Source: Rhizomys pruinosus | Lineage: Eukaryota > Chordata > Mammalia > Rodentia > Spalacidae | Reading direction: 5' to 3' | NCBI GenBank assembly: GCA_009823505.1 | Contig: VZQC01005680.1 | Span: 7,323,673-7,387,672 of the forward strand | Length of the DNA: 64,000 nt | Shown here: in pieces, positions 25,291 through 37,052 of the stretch | Layout: each line of letters opens with the position of its first letter | Position numbering within the stretch: the first letter of the stretch is position 1 | Made by a program: the position numbers and the translations under genes | The notes under the pieces: generated by a model | Seen by the model: only the letters and a program-made list of their open reading frames with translations | Databases searched by the model: none | Told to the model about the DNA's origin: nothing

Positions 25291-25467
25291 TATCCTTTTT
25301 TAGTTCTTTGAGTTGGTTGTGTGTTCTTTAAGTCATTAAGTTCTTTTATCATGTTTATGATTGTTCCTTTATATTATGTGCCCTGGGGTTCCACTGGGTA
25401 GTTCTCATTATAATACACTTCTGTAGGGCTGGTGGGGTATCTTGTTTTTCATATTATTTGTATTTTT

Positions 25468-25618
25468 TTTTTTTTTTGTCTTTTTGAGACAATGGTCTCC
25501 CTTTAGTCTCAGTTGGCCTGGAACTCACTCTGTAGACAGGCTGGTCTTGAACTCACAGAGATCCGCCTGCCTCTGCCTCCCAAGTGCTAAGATTTAAGGC
25601 ATGGCACCACACCCAGCT
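25468..25618 (-). mobile_element. B1 SINE, minus strand, with TSD
   Basis: T-run, then TGTCTTTTTGAGACAATGGT to CACCACACCCAGC. The direct repeat ATATTATTTGTATTTTT lies at 25,451-25,467 and 25,619-25,635. Confidence 0.92.
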
Positions 25619-25785
25619 ATATTATTTGTATTTTTGTATTGTGGTCTGGGGATATAGATGTCCTTTGTTGGTTATACATCTGATATGAAATTCTAGGCAG
25701 TCTTTGGTGGAAGTTTGGTACTGATTGTTGATGTGGCTTTACTTGATACCTACTCTGGTCAGTCTGTGCTTCAGGTTCTTAGTTT

Positions 25786-25930
25786 TGTTTTTTGTCTTTT
25801 TGAGATAGCCATGGTTCCAGATGGCCTGGAACTTGTTATGTAAATCAAGATGGACTAGATCCTACAGAGAGATCTGCCTGCCTCTGCCTCCCAATTAATT
25901 GGATTAAGGGAATGTGCCACCATGCCCAGC
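25786..25930 (-). mobile_element. B1 SINE, minus strand, diverged
   Basis: TTTTTGAGATAGCCATGG ... AGATCTGCCTGCCTCTGCCT ... CACCATGCCCAGC; internal changes indicate an older copy. Confidence 0.85.
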
Positions 25931-26420
25931 ACTCACTTTTTATTTTTTATCAGTGGGGCAGAAAGGTTCCAAGATGTTTAGCCAAGTGCTTTCCAACAGG
26001 GCCAAGGGGCCTGGGCCCAATTCGACATTGGGGATCAAGTGGCCTGCTTCTGTAGGCTAGCTCTTGAAAGCTCTGGCTAGAAGAGGAAGAGCAGGCCTAG
26101 GCCCAAGGTGGGATGTGGGCTGTATACAATTTTATTGTTATTTATTGTATCTATTTGTTTAAAGGTCACACAGGCTTGTGTAACCGAGTTTTCACAAAAA
26201 AACTAAAAGCACAACAAACAAACATTCAGCAGTACCACACATAAGTATTTATGTGGTTACTCCCATTATCTTTGTGCAACTGTTGCAGCCAGGGGCATAT
26301 TTTACCTGGTCTGGTGTCGTCGTAGGTTACAAGATTCACAACTTCATAAGTTTGATAATTATTTATTGGTTTCTTCACCTCTCTGGATTTTCAAATTGAA
26401 ACTTGCATATCTAGGAATTC
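25931..26420. other. Unassigned, possibly L1 5' region in antisense
   Basis: GC-richer block 25,940-26,130 lies where the 5'UTR of L1-C would be expected (minus strand), but I cannot match it to a known 5'UTR. Confidence 0.35.
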
Positions 26421-26702
26421 AAACCAATGGCCAGCTCCTGGAGAACATGAAATGCTTGTTTTTGGGGTTTGGGTTACCTCACCCAGGATGATTCCTTCCC
26501 GGTCCGTCTACTTACCTGAAAATTCTATAATTTCATTTTGTAAGAGCCAAATAATATTTCATTGTGCATATGTAACACATCCTCATTATCCATTTATCAG
26601 TCGATGGACTTCTAGATTGCTTCTAGTGTCTGGGTATTATGGAAAAGGGTAGCAATGAACATGACTGAATTTGTATTTTTGTAGTAGGGCATAGATTCTT
26701 TT

Positions 26703-26958
26703 TTTTTTTTTTTAATTTTTTTTTTTTTTTATTATTTCTGTATGTGTATCAATGTACTGTCTGCATGCAGGTCTGTGCACCCGTGTCGTGCAATGCCGCG
26801 GAGGTCAGAAGAGGGTCTCGGATTCCCCTGGAGCTGGAGTTCTCCTGGAATTGGAGTTTTAGACGGCTCTCGGCCGCCATGTGGGCGCTGGGGATCGAAC
26901 CCGGGTCCTCTGTAAGAGCGGTCGGCGCTCTTAACCGCTAGGCCATCTCTCCAGCCCC
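26703..26958 (-). mobile_element. B2 SINE (young subfamily), minus strand, 10-bp TSD
   Basis: Antisense B2 from T-run/AATTTTTTTT to GGCTGGAGAGATGGCC head. AGATTCTTTT flanks it at 26,693-26,702 and 26,959-26,968. Inserted in L1-D. Confidence 0.93.
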
Positions 26959-27211
26959 AGATTCTTTTGGGTATATGCTCATATGGTAGATCAGTTTAGA
27001 ACTTATTGAGGAACGTCCATACTGATTTCCACAGTAGCTGCATAAGCTTCCCTGCTACCAACAGTGGATAAGAGTCCCTCTTTCTCCATATCCTCACAAC
27101 AGCATTTTTTGTTGATTGGTTGGGGATCATACCAATTTTTTTTAGGCTAAGATGTCATATTGGTTTTAATCTGCATTTCCTTAATGAGTAGAAATGTTAA
27201 ACACTTTTAAA

Positions 27212-27312
27212 AAGGGAGGCAGAGGCAGGCAGATCTTTCTGAGTTCAAGACTAGCCTGGTCTACAGAGCTGGGGCTATGGGGAGACCCTGTCTGGAAAAG
27301 ACCAAAAAAAAA
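27212..27312 (+). mobile_element. B1 SINE, 5'-truncated, inside L1-D
   Basis: GGGAGGCAGAGGCAGGCAGA to GGGAGACCCTGTCTGGAAAA plus A-run; L1-D resumes on the far side. Confidence 0.85.
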
Positions 27313-27629
27313 GTATTTCTCACTCATTTGCATATCATCTTTAGAGACCTCCCCTGTTTTGTTCCTTGATTAACTTTTTGGGGGGTTGTTTTTTGATGTT
27401 CAGTTTTTTGTTGTTTTTTTATGATAAACAATATTTGATGAAACCATGTGATATACATGGTTCTCAAACAGTTACAGCATAAAAGCACAAAAATTCTATA
27501 GTAAAAATTAGTAAAAGATTCAAAGTAGGGTACATTTTAATACCGATACAACACCAATAGCAATAGCAGGTTTGCAAACATTTATCTATCAGATTTCTAC
27601 AACTTTTCTCTTTTTTTCTCTCTTTCTTT

Positions 27630-27790
27630 TTTTTTGGGGGGGGTGGTATTTTTGAGACAGGGTTTCCCTGTAGCCCCAGCTGTCCTGGAACTCACAATAT
27701 AGACCATGCTGGCCTTGAACTCACAGAGATCTGCCTGCCTCTGCCTCCCAAGTGCTGGATTTAAAGATATACAGCATCATACCCAGCAGC
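27630..27790 (-). mobile_element. B1 SINE, minus strand
   Basis: GAGACAGGGTTTCCCTGTAG to CATCATACCCAGC, preceded by a T/G-rich run. Confidence 0.88.
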
Positions 27791-28333
27791 CTTTTATTAT
27801 TCTAAACAATATTTTATCCCACAAGAATGATCAAGTCATTTGCATTACACTGGTACAATATATAGTGGTTAATTAATATTGTAAACATTTATAAACATTA
27901 CATGTTCCCATAAAATACCATTCTATTACAAATATTTAGTTTTATTTTCAGTGATCATTTACCTTATTTTTACATAATAAAAGTAGCTACCAGGTTTTAA
28001 TAAAAGTTTGGCCAGACTTATCTTGTATATATAAAATCCCTCAGCACATGTGAAGTGGAGGAAAGTTCAGAAGTCCAAGGCCACCCTTGGCTAAACAGCA
28101 AGTTTGAGGATGGATAAAATGGGTTATAAGAGACCCTGTCTCAACAAACCACAATCAACTAACAACATAAAAATTCCAATTAGAACCAGATACATCTGTT
28201 CTGAATTACAAACATAAAAATAAATGCAGCTCTCATAAACAGAACTGTTTCTTAGGTACTAAACACTGTCCCTAGGTATACTTTCCAGTCTGATGATATT
28301 CCAGCAACTCTATTTAGTGGAAATACAAACATT
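27791..28333. other. Unassigned, with a possible old SINE at 28,040-28,150
   Basis: Mostly AT-rich. 28,040-28,150 (AAGTCCAAGGCCACCCTTGG ... GAGACCCTGTCTCAACAAAC) resembles an old B1/B4-type rodent SINE on +, but is too decayed to assign firmly. Confidence 0.4.
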
Positions 28334-28412
28334 TGGCCTAGAGATATCACTCAGTGGTAAGGTGTCCTACCTAACATGTGTAAGGCCCCTAGGTTTAATC
28401 TAAAAAAAAAAA
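28334..28412 (+). mobile_element. ID SINE
   Basis: tRNA-Ala-type ID element: GCCTAGAGATATCACTCAGTG, AACATGTGTAAGGCCCC, AGGTTTAATC, then a pure A-tail (28,402-28,417). Confidence 0.8.
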
Positions 28413-28509
28413 AAAAACCCAAAATATAAAAATAAAAATATATAATCAAACAACAACAATAAAACAGGCATTTCTTGGAGATTGCTAAACTACCTTTTTT
28501 ATTTTTTTT

Positions 28510-28669
28510 TATTTTTTTTTTTTTTTGTCTTTTTGAGACAAGGTCTCCCTGTAGCCCCAGCTGTCCTGGAACTCACTCTGTAGACCAGGCTGGCCTTGAA
28601 CTCACAAAGATCCGCCTGCCTCTGCCTCCCAAGTGCTAGGATTAAAGGCGTGCGCCACCACGCCCAGCA
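28510..28669 (-). mobile_element. B1 SINE, minus strand, well preserved
   Basis: TTTTTGAGACAAGGTCTCCC to GCGTGCGCCACCACGCCCAG, preceded by a T-run. Confidence 0.92.
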
Positions 28670-28794
28670 TGTAGCTGCTTCTTATCAGACTAAAAAGTTC
28701 AGTGAACTTCTGAACTTGTTTTTTATGGATGAGAATACATTATCTTTATTCTTGGAAGTGCAGAGGAAGATAAGAGCATCAAGGTGATCCTGGG

Positions 28795-28880
28795 ACTGGG
28801 GGTGTGGCTCAGAGGTGGGAGCACAGCCCCAAGCGTGCTCAAAGCCATGAGGTCCATCCAGCACTAGAACAAGGACAGCT
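28795..28880 (+). mobile_element. ID-like SINE, diverged
   Basis: GACTGGGGGTGTGGCTCAGAG followed by GAGCACAGCCCCAAGCGTGC; the tail is lost. Confidence 0.5.
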
Positions 28881-30784
28881 AGTCCTGCCCCTTGTGCCAC
28901 ATTCGCCTCAATGGAAATTACCCTTCCACTATACCTAGCAAGAAAGAATTGTGGAAAGAATGCCCTTTTCCTGTCCCTATAAGTTTCAGTGTATTATGTA
29001 GTTTGTCCTCTATCTGATTCAGGATCTTGGGTCTTTTGTTGAGGTCTTTGATCCATTTGCAGTTGACTGCTGTGCATGGTGAGAGATAGGAATCTAGTCC
29101 ACTTCTTCTACATGCTCTTCTCCAGCTGGACCAGCGCAATTTATTGAACATGCTGTCTTTTCTCTAGTGCATATTTTTGGCTCCTTTGTCAAAAATCAAG
29201 TGGATCTAAATCTGGGTCTTCTGTTTTATGCCAATAATCAATGTGTCTGTTATTATGCCAGTACCATGCTGTTTTAATTACTATAGTTCTGAAGTATAAT
29301 TTGAGATCAGGGATGATAATGTGTCTAACAGTTCTTTATTGTTATGGATTACTTTGGCTATCCTGGGTTGGAGGGTTTCCATATGAAATTTGAGTTCATT
29401 TTTTTTTCAATTTATGTGAAGAATTTGTATTGGAATTCTCATAGTATTGTACTGAATTTCTAGATTGCTTTTGGTAGGATTGCCATTTTCAAAATATTAA
29501 TCCAACTGATCCATGACCATGGGATGTATTTCTATCTTTTGCAATCGTGTTCAATTTCTTTCTTCAAAGTCTTACAGTTTCTGTTGTAAAAGTCCTTCGC
29601 TCCTTTCTTACATTTGTTCCAAAATAGTTTAAATCCTTTCGGGCGATCACGAATGGGCTCATTTCCAGGGTTTCTTTCTCAGGATGCTTATTATTTGTAT
29701 GTGGATGGCTACTGCTATGCACTGTTAGTTTTCTATACTGCTACTTTGCTGAATGTTTATCAGCTCTAGGAGTTTTCTGGTGGAGTCTTCATGGCTCATA
29801 AGGCATGGGATCATATCTGAAAATATGTGTACTTTGACTTCTCCCTTCCACTTTTTATGTCCTTTATCTCCTGCCTTTGTTTCATTATTCTAGCTAAGAC
29901 TTCAAGTTCTGCATTGAACAGGAATGGAGAGAGTGGAAATCCTTGTCTTGTTCCTGATTTTAATGAGTTTTTTTCCATTCAGTATGATGTTAGCTGTGGG
30001 CTTGTGATATATTGCCTTTATTAGGTTGAGATATAGTCTCTATATACGTAGGTTCTCCATGAATTTTATGATCAATGGATTTTGAATTTTGTCGAATACC
30101 ATTTCATTTCCACAATGAAAGAGATGATCACAAGGTTTCTGTCCTTGACTCTGTTCATGAAGTGGATGACTTTTATTTGTTTACACATGTTGAACCATCC
30201 CTGCATTTCTGGAATTAAGTGAACTTGATCATGATGTATAATCTTTTTGATGTGTTCTTCCATTCAGTTTGCCTTCTATTGAGAATTTTTGTATCTATGT
30301 TCCTAAGAGTGAGTGATATTGTATAATTTTCTTTTTTGTTAGGTCTTTGTCTAGTTTGGATACTAAAGTAATATTGATTTCATAGAAGGCATTCTGGAGA
30401 ACTCCTTCATTTTCTATTTTATGGAATAATTTGAAGAGTATTGGTACTAGTTCTTCTACCGAGTGAGTTCTTCTTTGAAGGTCTTATGGAATTCTGTGCA
30501 ATATTCATCTATACATGGGCTTGTTTGAGTTGAGAGATTTTTAATACTGTATCCACCTCACTGCTGGTATAGGTCTATTTAAGTTATGTTATTTTTATTT
30601 AATTTTGGTAGGCCATACATATGTAAAAATGTATCCATTTCTTTTTTATTTTCTATTTTAATAGAATATAATTTTTATAGCATGTCTTTATGGCTTTCTG
30701 ACTTTCCTGAGACTATTACATGTGTTCATTCGGGTCCTCTCTCACTTTCCTTTGGCTAATTTGGCCAAAGATTGGTCAATCTTG

Positions 30785-31042
30785 TTTTTTTTTTTTTTTT
30801 AATTTTTTTTTTATTTATTTCTGTATGTGTATGAATGTACTGTCTGCATGCAAGTCTGTGCACCCGTGTCGTGCAATGCCGCGGAGGTCAGAAGAGGGTG
30901 TCGGATTCCCCTGGAACTGGAGTTCTCCTGGAATTGGAGTTTCAGACGGTTCTCGGCCGCCATGTGGGTGCTGGGGATCGAACCCGGGTCCTCTGTAAGA
31001 GCGGTCGGCGCTCTTAACCGCTAGGCCATCTCTCCAGCCCCA
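30785..31042 (-). mobile_element. B2 SINE (young subfamily), minus strand, 12-bp TSD
   Basis: Complete antisense B2; TGGTCAATCTTG at 30,773-30,784 and 31,043-31,054. Nearly identical to the 26.7-kb copy. Interrupts L1-E. Confidence 0.95.
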
Positions 31043-31937
31043 TGGTCAATCTTGTTAATCTATTCAAAGACCAACTCTTTGTTTCATTGAGTCTTTGAAT
31101 TGTTTTCTTACTTTCACTTTCTTTAATTTCAGCCTTGATTTTATCTCTTCCTGCCTATTCTTTTTAGATGTTGTTTGTTCTTGATGTTCTAGTGCCTTAA
31201 GGTACATCATCAATTTATTTATATGAGATGTTTCTAATTTTCTGGTGTAGCCATTTAATGTTATAAATTTTCCTCATGGGGTGCCTTCATTGTGTTCCAA
31301 AGGTTTTGGTATGTTGTGTTTTAATTTTCATTCAATTCTAAGAATTTTTAATTTCCTTCTTGATTTTTTTTCTGTAATCAAATTTTCATTCAGTAATGTT
31401 TTGTTTAACTTCTGTGAATTTGTGTAATTTTCCCATTATTATTGTTATTAATATCTAGCTTTATTCCTTAATGAGATGATAAAATGCAAGAAAATATTTT
31501 AAATTTCATAAATTTGTGGAGTCTCTCTCCTAATATGTGATTGATTTTGGAGAAAGTTTCATGGGTTGCTGAGAAGAAATTGTATTCTGTTCTGTTTTGG
31601 TGACTGTTCTGTAATTGTCTCTAATGTCCATTTGGTTTATATTGTCATTTAATGCCAAGCTTTTTTTCTATTTAGCTTTTGTCTAGCTTACATCTCTATT
31701 GGTGGCAACAGAGTATCGAAGTCATTCACTCTCACTGTGTTGGAGTCAATGTGAGATTTTAGAGCTAAAAAGGTTTCTTTTATGAAATTAGTTGCCTGTG
31801 TGTGAGGTATGAATATATAAAGGATTGCAATTTCTTTTCAGTGGCTTTTTCCTCTAATGAGTATAAAGTGACCTTCCCTGTCTCTTCTGACTAGTTTCAC
31901 CTGAAGTCTACTGTGTCTGATAAAAATAGCTATACCT

Positions 31938-32092
31938 CACCAGGTGTAGTGGTACATGCCTTTAATCCTAGCACTTGGGAGGCAGAGGCAGGTGGATCTC
32001 TGTGAGTTCAAGGCCAGCCTGTTCTACAGAGTGAGTTCCAGGCCAGCTGGGGCTACAGGGATACCCTGTCTCAAAAAAGGCAAAAAAAAAAA
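31938..32092 (+). mobile_element. B1 SINE with 16-bp TSD
   Basis: CACCAGGTGTAGTGGTACATG to ACCCTGTCTCAAAAAAGGC plus A-run; AAAAATAGCTATACCT at 31,922-31,937 and 32,093-32,108. Inserted in the EN region of L1-E. Confidence 0.95.
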
Positions 32093-32764
32093 AAAAATAG
32101 CTATACCTGCTTGTTTCTTAGTTTAATTTGCTTGGAATGTATTTTTCTTTTCTTTTTTTTTAATAAAATACTTTTATTCATGTTTTGTGTATTTAAGACA
32201 TCATTTTCAGTCCAATTTAGACACATTCCCCTTTCCCTGTCCCCCATCTCAGCTCATGAATTCTGTCATACATATCCTGAATCTTTCTCTCAGTCCTTTT
32301 AAAGTTTTTCCCTGCCAAGATTTATTGTTTTGGGCAGAATTTAACTGTATCAGTCAATTCTTTGACCCACTCCTTATGTTGTTGTTGTTCCCTTCCATTT
32401 GTATTGCTCCAAAATATGCCTATATAAACATGACATATGTAGCAAAATTATGACCTCTGAAAATCAACTGTATGTTAATTCCTAAGTATGTTTAGGAATT
32501 CACATTTTTCCCTTTAATTTTATATTTCTCTAAAATATAATACATACCTTCCAACCATATATGGTAATTACAATGTCTGAAAATAAGTGGTAAGTTAATT
32601 CTAGAGCCCATTAAGAGATTCACATTATAACAGCACAGTTGCTTCCAGATAAAAAGAAATATAACAATAACATTTCTCAGCTTGCCTTTCAACTGGGGAT
32701 TTGGTGCTAGCGTCCACAAATGAGGGATACAATTCAAACAAATGAGGGGGGCTGTATTACATAA

Positions 32765-34640
32765 TGGCTTCGAGTTCCATCAATTTACCTGCAAAGTTCA
32801 TGATGTCATCTTCCTTTACTGCTGCATAGAAATCCATTGTGTAGATCTACCACATTTTTGTTATCCACTCATCTGTTGAGGGGCATTTAGGTTTGTTCCA
32901 GCTCTTCACTATTGTGACTAGAACTACAATAAACATAGATGTGCATGTATCTTTGCAGTAGGATGAATCTTGTGGGTACATACCCTGGAGTGGTATGGCT
33001 GGGTCAGCTGGTAGGTTCATTTGAGTCTTTTTTTGGGGGGTGGAGGGTTGAGACAGGGTCTCACCTGTAGCCCCAGCTGTCCTGGAACTCAATCTGTAGA
33101 CCAGGCTGGCCTTGAACTCACAGAGATCTGCCTGCTTCTGCCTCTGGAGGGCTGGGATTAAAGGCATGAACCACCATGCCCAGCTCATGTTGAGTCTTTT
33201 CAGGGTTCTCCACACTTTTCGTAGTGGTTGTATGAATTTGCATTTTCTTAATTATTATCCATGTTGAACACTTTTTAAGATATTTCTCAGCCATCTTTAC
33301 TTCCTCACTGGTGAAGTCTCTGTTTAGCTCTCTACTCCATCTTTTGAGTGAGTCATTTGTTTTCTTACTTCTTTGTTTGTTGGGTAGTTTATATATTCTG
33401 GATGTTAATGTTCTGTCAGATGTATCACTGGTGAAAGTTTCCTCCCACTCTATGGGTTTTCTCTTCACTTTTCTGATTGTTTCTTTTGCTGTACAGAAGC
33501 TTTTGAGTTTGATGAGGTCCCACTTGCCAGCTATTGTCCTTGTTTCCTGTGCAGCTGCTGTTTGATTTAGAAAGTCTTTTCCTAAGCCTATGTCTTGTAG
33601 ATTGCTGACAATATTTTCTTCTATTACCTTCAGAGTTTCGGGTTTCACGTTGAGGTCTTTAATCCATCTGGAATTGATTTTTGTACAGGGTGAGATGTAG
33701 GGGTTTAATTTTGTTCTTCTACAAATGGTGATCCAGTTTTGCCATCACCATTTGCTGAAGGTACTATTTTCCTCCATTGAGCTTTTTTGGCCTCTTCGTC
33801 AAATATGAGGTGGCTAAAATTGTATGAACTCAAGTTTGGATCTTCAGTTTTGTTCTATTGGTCAACAGGTCTGTTTTTGTACCAGTACCAGACTATCTTT
33901 ATGACTATAGCCCTGTAATATAGCTTGCAGCCTGGTAAAATGATCCCCCCTGTATTGCACTTTTTGATCAGGGTTGCTTTAGCTATTCAGGATCTTTTGT
34001 TTTTTCCATATGAATTTAAGGATTGTTTTTTTTCCAAGTCTGTGAAGAAACTAATGGGGATTTTAATTGGGATTGCATTGAATCTGTATATTAATTTGGG
34101 TAGAATGGACATTTTTACTATATAATTTTCCAATCCACGAGCATGGGAGGTCTTTCCATATTTTGAGATGTCATCTTCAATCTCCTTCTTCAAGGGTTTA
34201 AAGTTTTTTTATAGAGATCTTTGGTGTCTTTCGTTAGGTTTCTTCCCAGATTATTTTTTGAGGCTATTGGGAGTGGGACAGTTTACTTGTATTCCTTCTC
34301 CAGTTGCTTGTTGTTAATGTAAAGAAAAGCTACTGATTTTTCTAGGTTAATTTTTGTATTCTGCCACTTTACTGAAACTTTTAATCATTTCTAGGAGTTT
34401 TCTGGTGGTGTTTTTAAGCATCCCACAGGTAAACTATCATATCATCTGCAAAAGGGGATAGTTTTACTTCATTTTTTCTAATTAGAACTCTTTTGATTTC
34501 CCTTTCTTGCCTTATTGCCCTAACAAGCATTTCAAGTACCATATTGAAGAGGAGTGGCAATAAGAAGCAGCCTTGCCAGGTTCCCCCATTAAGGTCGATA
34601 CTTCTAATTTTTCTCCCTTTAGGATGATGTTGGCAGTGAG
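32765..34640 (-). pseudogene. L1-F ORF2 remnant (RT to C-terminus)
   Basis: The minus frame 33,648-33,118 reads MKPETLKVIEENIVSNLQDI, then [12 protein letters not shown] and [16 protein letters not shown], the conserved post-RT region. 33,215-32,847 carries DPAIPLQGMYP and CPSTDEWITKMW. The B1 insertion separates the two. 34,193-33,987 covers part of the thumb region ([19 protein letters not shown]). FADD is not in an open frame. Confidence 0.85.
33032..33189 (-). mobile_element. B1 SINE, minus strand, 11-bp TSD
   Basis: TTGAGTCTTTT occurs at 33,021-33,031 and 33,190-33,200. The body runs from GAGACAGGGTCTCACCTG to CACCATGCCCAGC. Inserted in L1-F, so it is the youngest layer of this nest. 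Confidence 0.95.
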
Positions 34641-34814
34641 CTATCCTTTTACCCTAGGACATTGTCAATCATTGTTGCTGAGCTACATTTCTTGGAGGCA
34701 GCAAATTGATGTATCCTGTTTTCTAATACAATTGGTTACTCGGTGTCTTTTTTACTGGAAAGTTGAAACCAAATTACTGACCAGTGTTTTTTTATTTCTT
34801 TTATGTTGGTGCTG

Positions 34815-36330
34815 TGGTGCTTTTTTATATAATACTTTTTATTGAGCATTTGTAGAATTCATACAATGGTTCCCAGTCAAACCAAATCCCCCCATACTCC
34901 AATCTCCCCATCCTGACTTATGCATTACAGCATCCAAGCTATACCCTATCCAGTCAAGCTCCTAAACCCAGACATCCTTCTGTGCAAATAGATCCACTGG
35001 AGTGTAGTAAGCATATCTAGAAATCCTAAGGTAAGGCATTCTTTTCCTCACCCAACAGTACTCAATCTCTTTTATTTCTCAGTCCAAAGCCAGTCCCCCA
35101 TTTCTCTTGCTCCATTCTGAGACCTTCTCTGCATTGGCATGGGTCCCGTGTCTGATGCTAACATTGCCACAGGTTTACATATGAAAGCTTACAGTCAAAT
35201 GTAAGCTACCACTTCTCTACTTTCATGCACCAGCCCTAGATTTAGACCTCATTTGGCTGACTGTTTCAGGATCATGTACTTGTTCTTGATGCCTTCTTGA
35301 GAGGGTTCCATCTTCTCTTCTGATGAAAGTATATCATTGAGTATTTCTGTAAATCTGGATTTGTGGACATAATTTCCTAAATCTGTTTTATTATGGAAAG
35401 CTTTATTTTTTCTCCTTTAATTACAACTGATAGTTTTGCTAGGCTGAAATCATTGTATTTTCATGACCTGTATTACATTTGTCCATCACTTTCTGGCTTT
35501 CATAGTCTCAACTGAAAGTCTCATTAGCTTACTTTATATGTGACTTGATCTTTCTCACAGCTTTCAATATATCTATATTCTGTACATCTAGTGTTTTGAT
35601 ATTATATAATATGGAGTTACTTTTCTGGTTCTGTGTACTCAGTGTTCTGTATGCCTGTTCTCTAGGTTTGGAAATTTTTCTTCTATAATTTTATTAAAAA
35701 TATATTTTACACACGTTTGACCTGGGTTTCTTCTCCTTCTATGCTTATGATTATTAGATTTGGTGTTTTTACAGTATCCCAGATGTCTTCTATATTCCAT
35801 TCCTGGGTTATTTTAGATTTGACACTTTTCTTTAATTAAGCATTCCATTTCCTTCCCTTCCTGTTTGTTTCTTTCTTCTGAGCTCTTTGCTTGGGTTCCT
35901 GTATTTTCTATCTAAAATTTTATTTCAGATTGGCTTTATTCAGAGATTTTATCTCTTTATTGAATTCAAGTTTCATGTTTTGAATTGTTTTAGCAATTTT
36001 ACTCAGCAATTTTCACAGTATTCATTTCAGTTTTTTATTAATGTCCTCTCTAAATTTCTTGAGTATATTTATAATTTCTATTTTGAAATCATTGCCTTCT
36101 TCATCTACTTAGTTGCCATTATGAGTAAACATCATGATGGGGTTGTGTATTTCTGAATAGTATCTTGGTATTTGTGTTTTGTTTTTTTTTTTCTTTGAGA
36201 CCTGGACATCCATACTTGTGTGACAGTTTGTTACTCCCCTAATTTATCAAGTTATGGCCCAGTTGAATAGTGCTTGGTATTCAGTTTTGGGGCCATGTTA
36301 TACTTATGTACACTTAGGGTGAAAGAAGTG
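34815..36330 (-). mobile_element. Half-LINE-like element (3'UTR next to ORF1-like sequence, no ORF2)
   Basis: The 3' end in antisense (ATAATACTTTTTATTGAGCA, then C-rich CCCCCATACTCCAATCTCCC) matches the L1-H 3'UTR style. From about 35,290 the antisense text looks like an ORF1/coiled-coil gene (TGCTAGGCTGAAATC, ACTTTCTGGCTTTCATAG, then A/G-rich coiled coil to about 36,130). No RT or EN lies between. This is the layout of rodent HAL1 elements, which keep only ORF1. The subfamily is not confirmed, and an L1 with a deleted ORF2 is the alternative. Confidence 0.55.
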
Positions 36331-37037
36331 GTCTCAGTTCCATTGTGGAGCTGGAGGAAGTCCTGCAAGGTGAAATAAATAGTACTGAGACAAGGTCACA
36401 CACTTTCATTCATATGTGTAAATAAAATGACCTTAAAGGAGAAGAGTGACTACTAGGGAAGAGAAAGGATTGGGGTCAGGGAAAGCTAGAGAGTGTGAAC
36501 ATGAATGACAATGCCTCAGTGAACCCCTTTAATCTGCTAGCACATTGATAATTATAATTATAAATGAAGATGGAAGTTAAGATTTGAAACAAGTTCTATT
36601 TGATTAAAATCTCATGTTTTCTATTGTAAAATATATGATAAAAACTTTAGAATAAATATCATGCAAGATTAATTTGAGTATCTGCTATCAAAAAAATACC
36701 TATAAAAGAGGACCAAAGAAAGTATGCAGCTATTTTTGTGTGACTAACAAAAGTACAAGACAGTGTTCTTTTAGAGAAAAAAAATCTTAGAATGAACTGG
36801 AAAATCACTGACTTTTAGAATAACAACCATTCTGGTTTGAAGAAGGAAAGTAAAACCCCAATATAGCAGCCTTATTGCTGAACTCAGAATGAACACACTG
36901 GAGTTCAGAGCTATTAACATAGCCAGAATGTGGGGGGAGGGGGAGGGAGCAGAGAAAAGAAAGCAGCTCACTTGAAAGCACACATACGAACTGGCATTCA
37001 TCACAGTCCTGAGGCCGACTAGGCTGCAAACGCAGTT
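36331..37037. other. Unassigned
   Basis: About 700 bp of AT-rich DNA with a short G-rich run at 36,928-36,950; no gene or repeat recognised. Confidence 0.4.
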
Positions 37038-37052
37038 AAGACTCCACCATGT

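Larger units (their letters stand above)
21335..25440 (-). mobile_element. L1-C: minus-strand LINE-1 with long C/T-rich 3'UTR
   Basis: On the minus strand the order is ORF1 (25,290 to 24,570), ORF2 EN (about 24,450-23,650), linker, RT (22,960-22,205), a short C-terminal piece (22,205-22,130), then a long 3'UTR down to 21,335. The 3'UTR shares its long C/T-rich (antisense) character with L1-H at 49.3-51.3 kb, so both seem to belong to one subfamily different from L1-A. An internal deletion of about 1.7 kb joins C-terminal and RT sequence at about 22,205. Confidence 0.85.
26420..27420 (-). mobile_element. L1-D: old minus-strand L1, ORF2 C-terminus
   Basis: The antisense text follows the L1 ORF2 3' region (TTACCTCACCCAGGATGAT, ATTATCCATTTATCAGTCGA, CATACTGATTTCCACAGTAG, TCTGCATTTCCTTAATGAG). 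It is interrupted by a B2 at 26,703 and a partial B1 at 27,212. No open frame. Confidence 0.8.
32147..34640 (-). mobile_element. L1-F: minus-strand L1 nested in L1-E
   Basis: The poly-T/TTTATT 3' end at 32,150-32,175 is followed by the 3'UTR in antisense (same subfamily family as L1-A/B, with the GTT run and GGAGTG-type motif near 32,400), ORF2 C-terminus, a B1 at 33,032, and the RT region up to about 34,640, where it is 5'-truncated in the GTRQGCP region. Confidence 0.88.
28962..34800 (-). mobile_element. L1-E: minus-strand host L1 carrying nested L1-F, B2 and B1
   Basis: Old L1 ORF2 in antisense: C-terminal part from 28,962, RT at about 29,700-30,500, linker 30,500-31,200 (B2 inside), EN at 31,250-32,146 (B1 inside). 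At 32,146 a second L1 begins, and at about 34,642 EN sequence resumes exactly where it stopped (CTATCCTTTTACCCTAGGAC, then the antisense of the CCLQETH region at 34,680). Removing 32,147-34,640 restores a continuous EN text with at most about one base difference. Confidence 0.8.

Noticed and set aside
28500..28669. Short peptides ending in C/T-rich text in several places
   Set aside because: Translated B1 elements in antisense.
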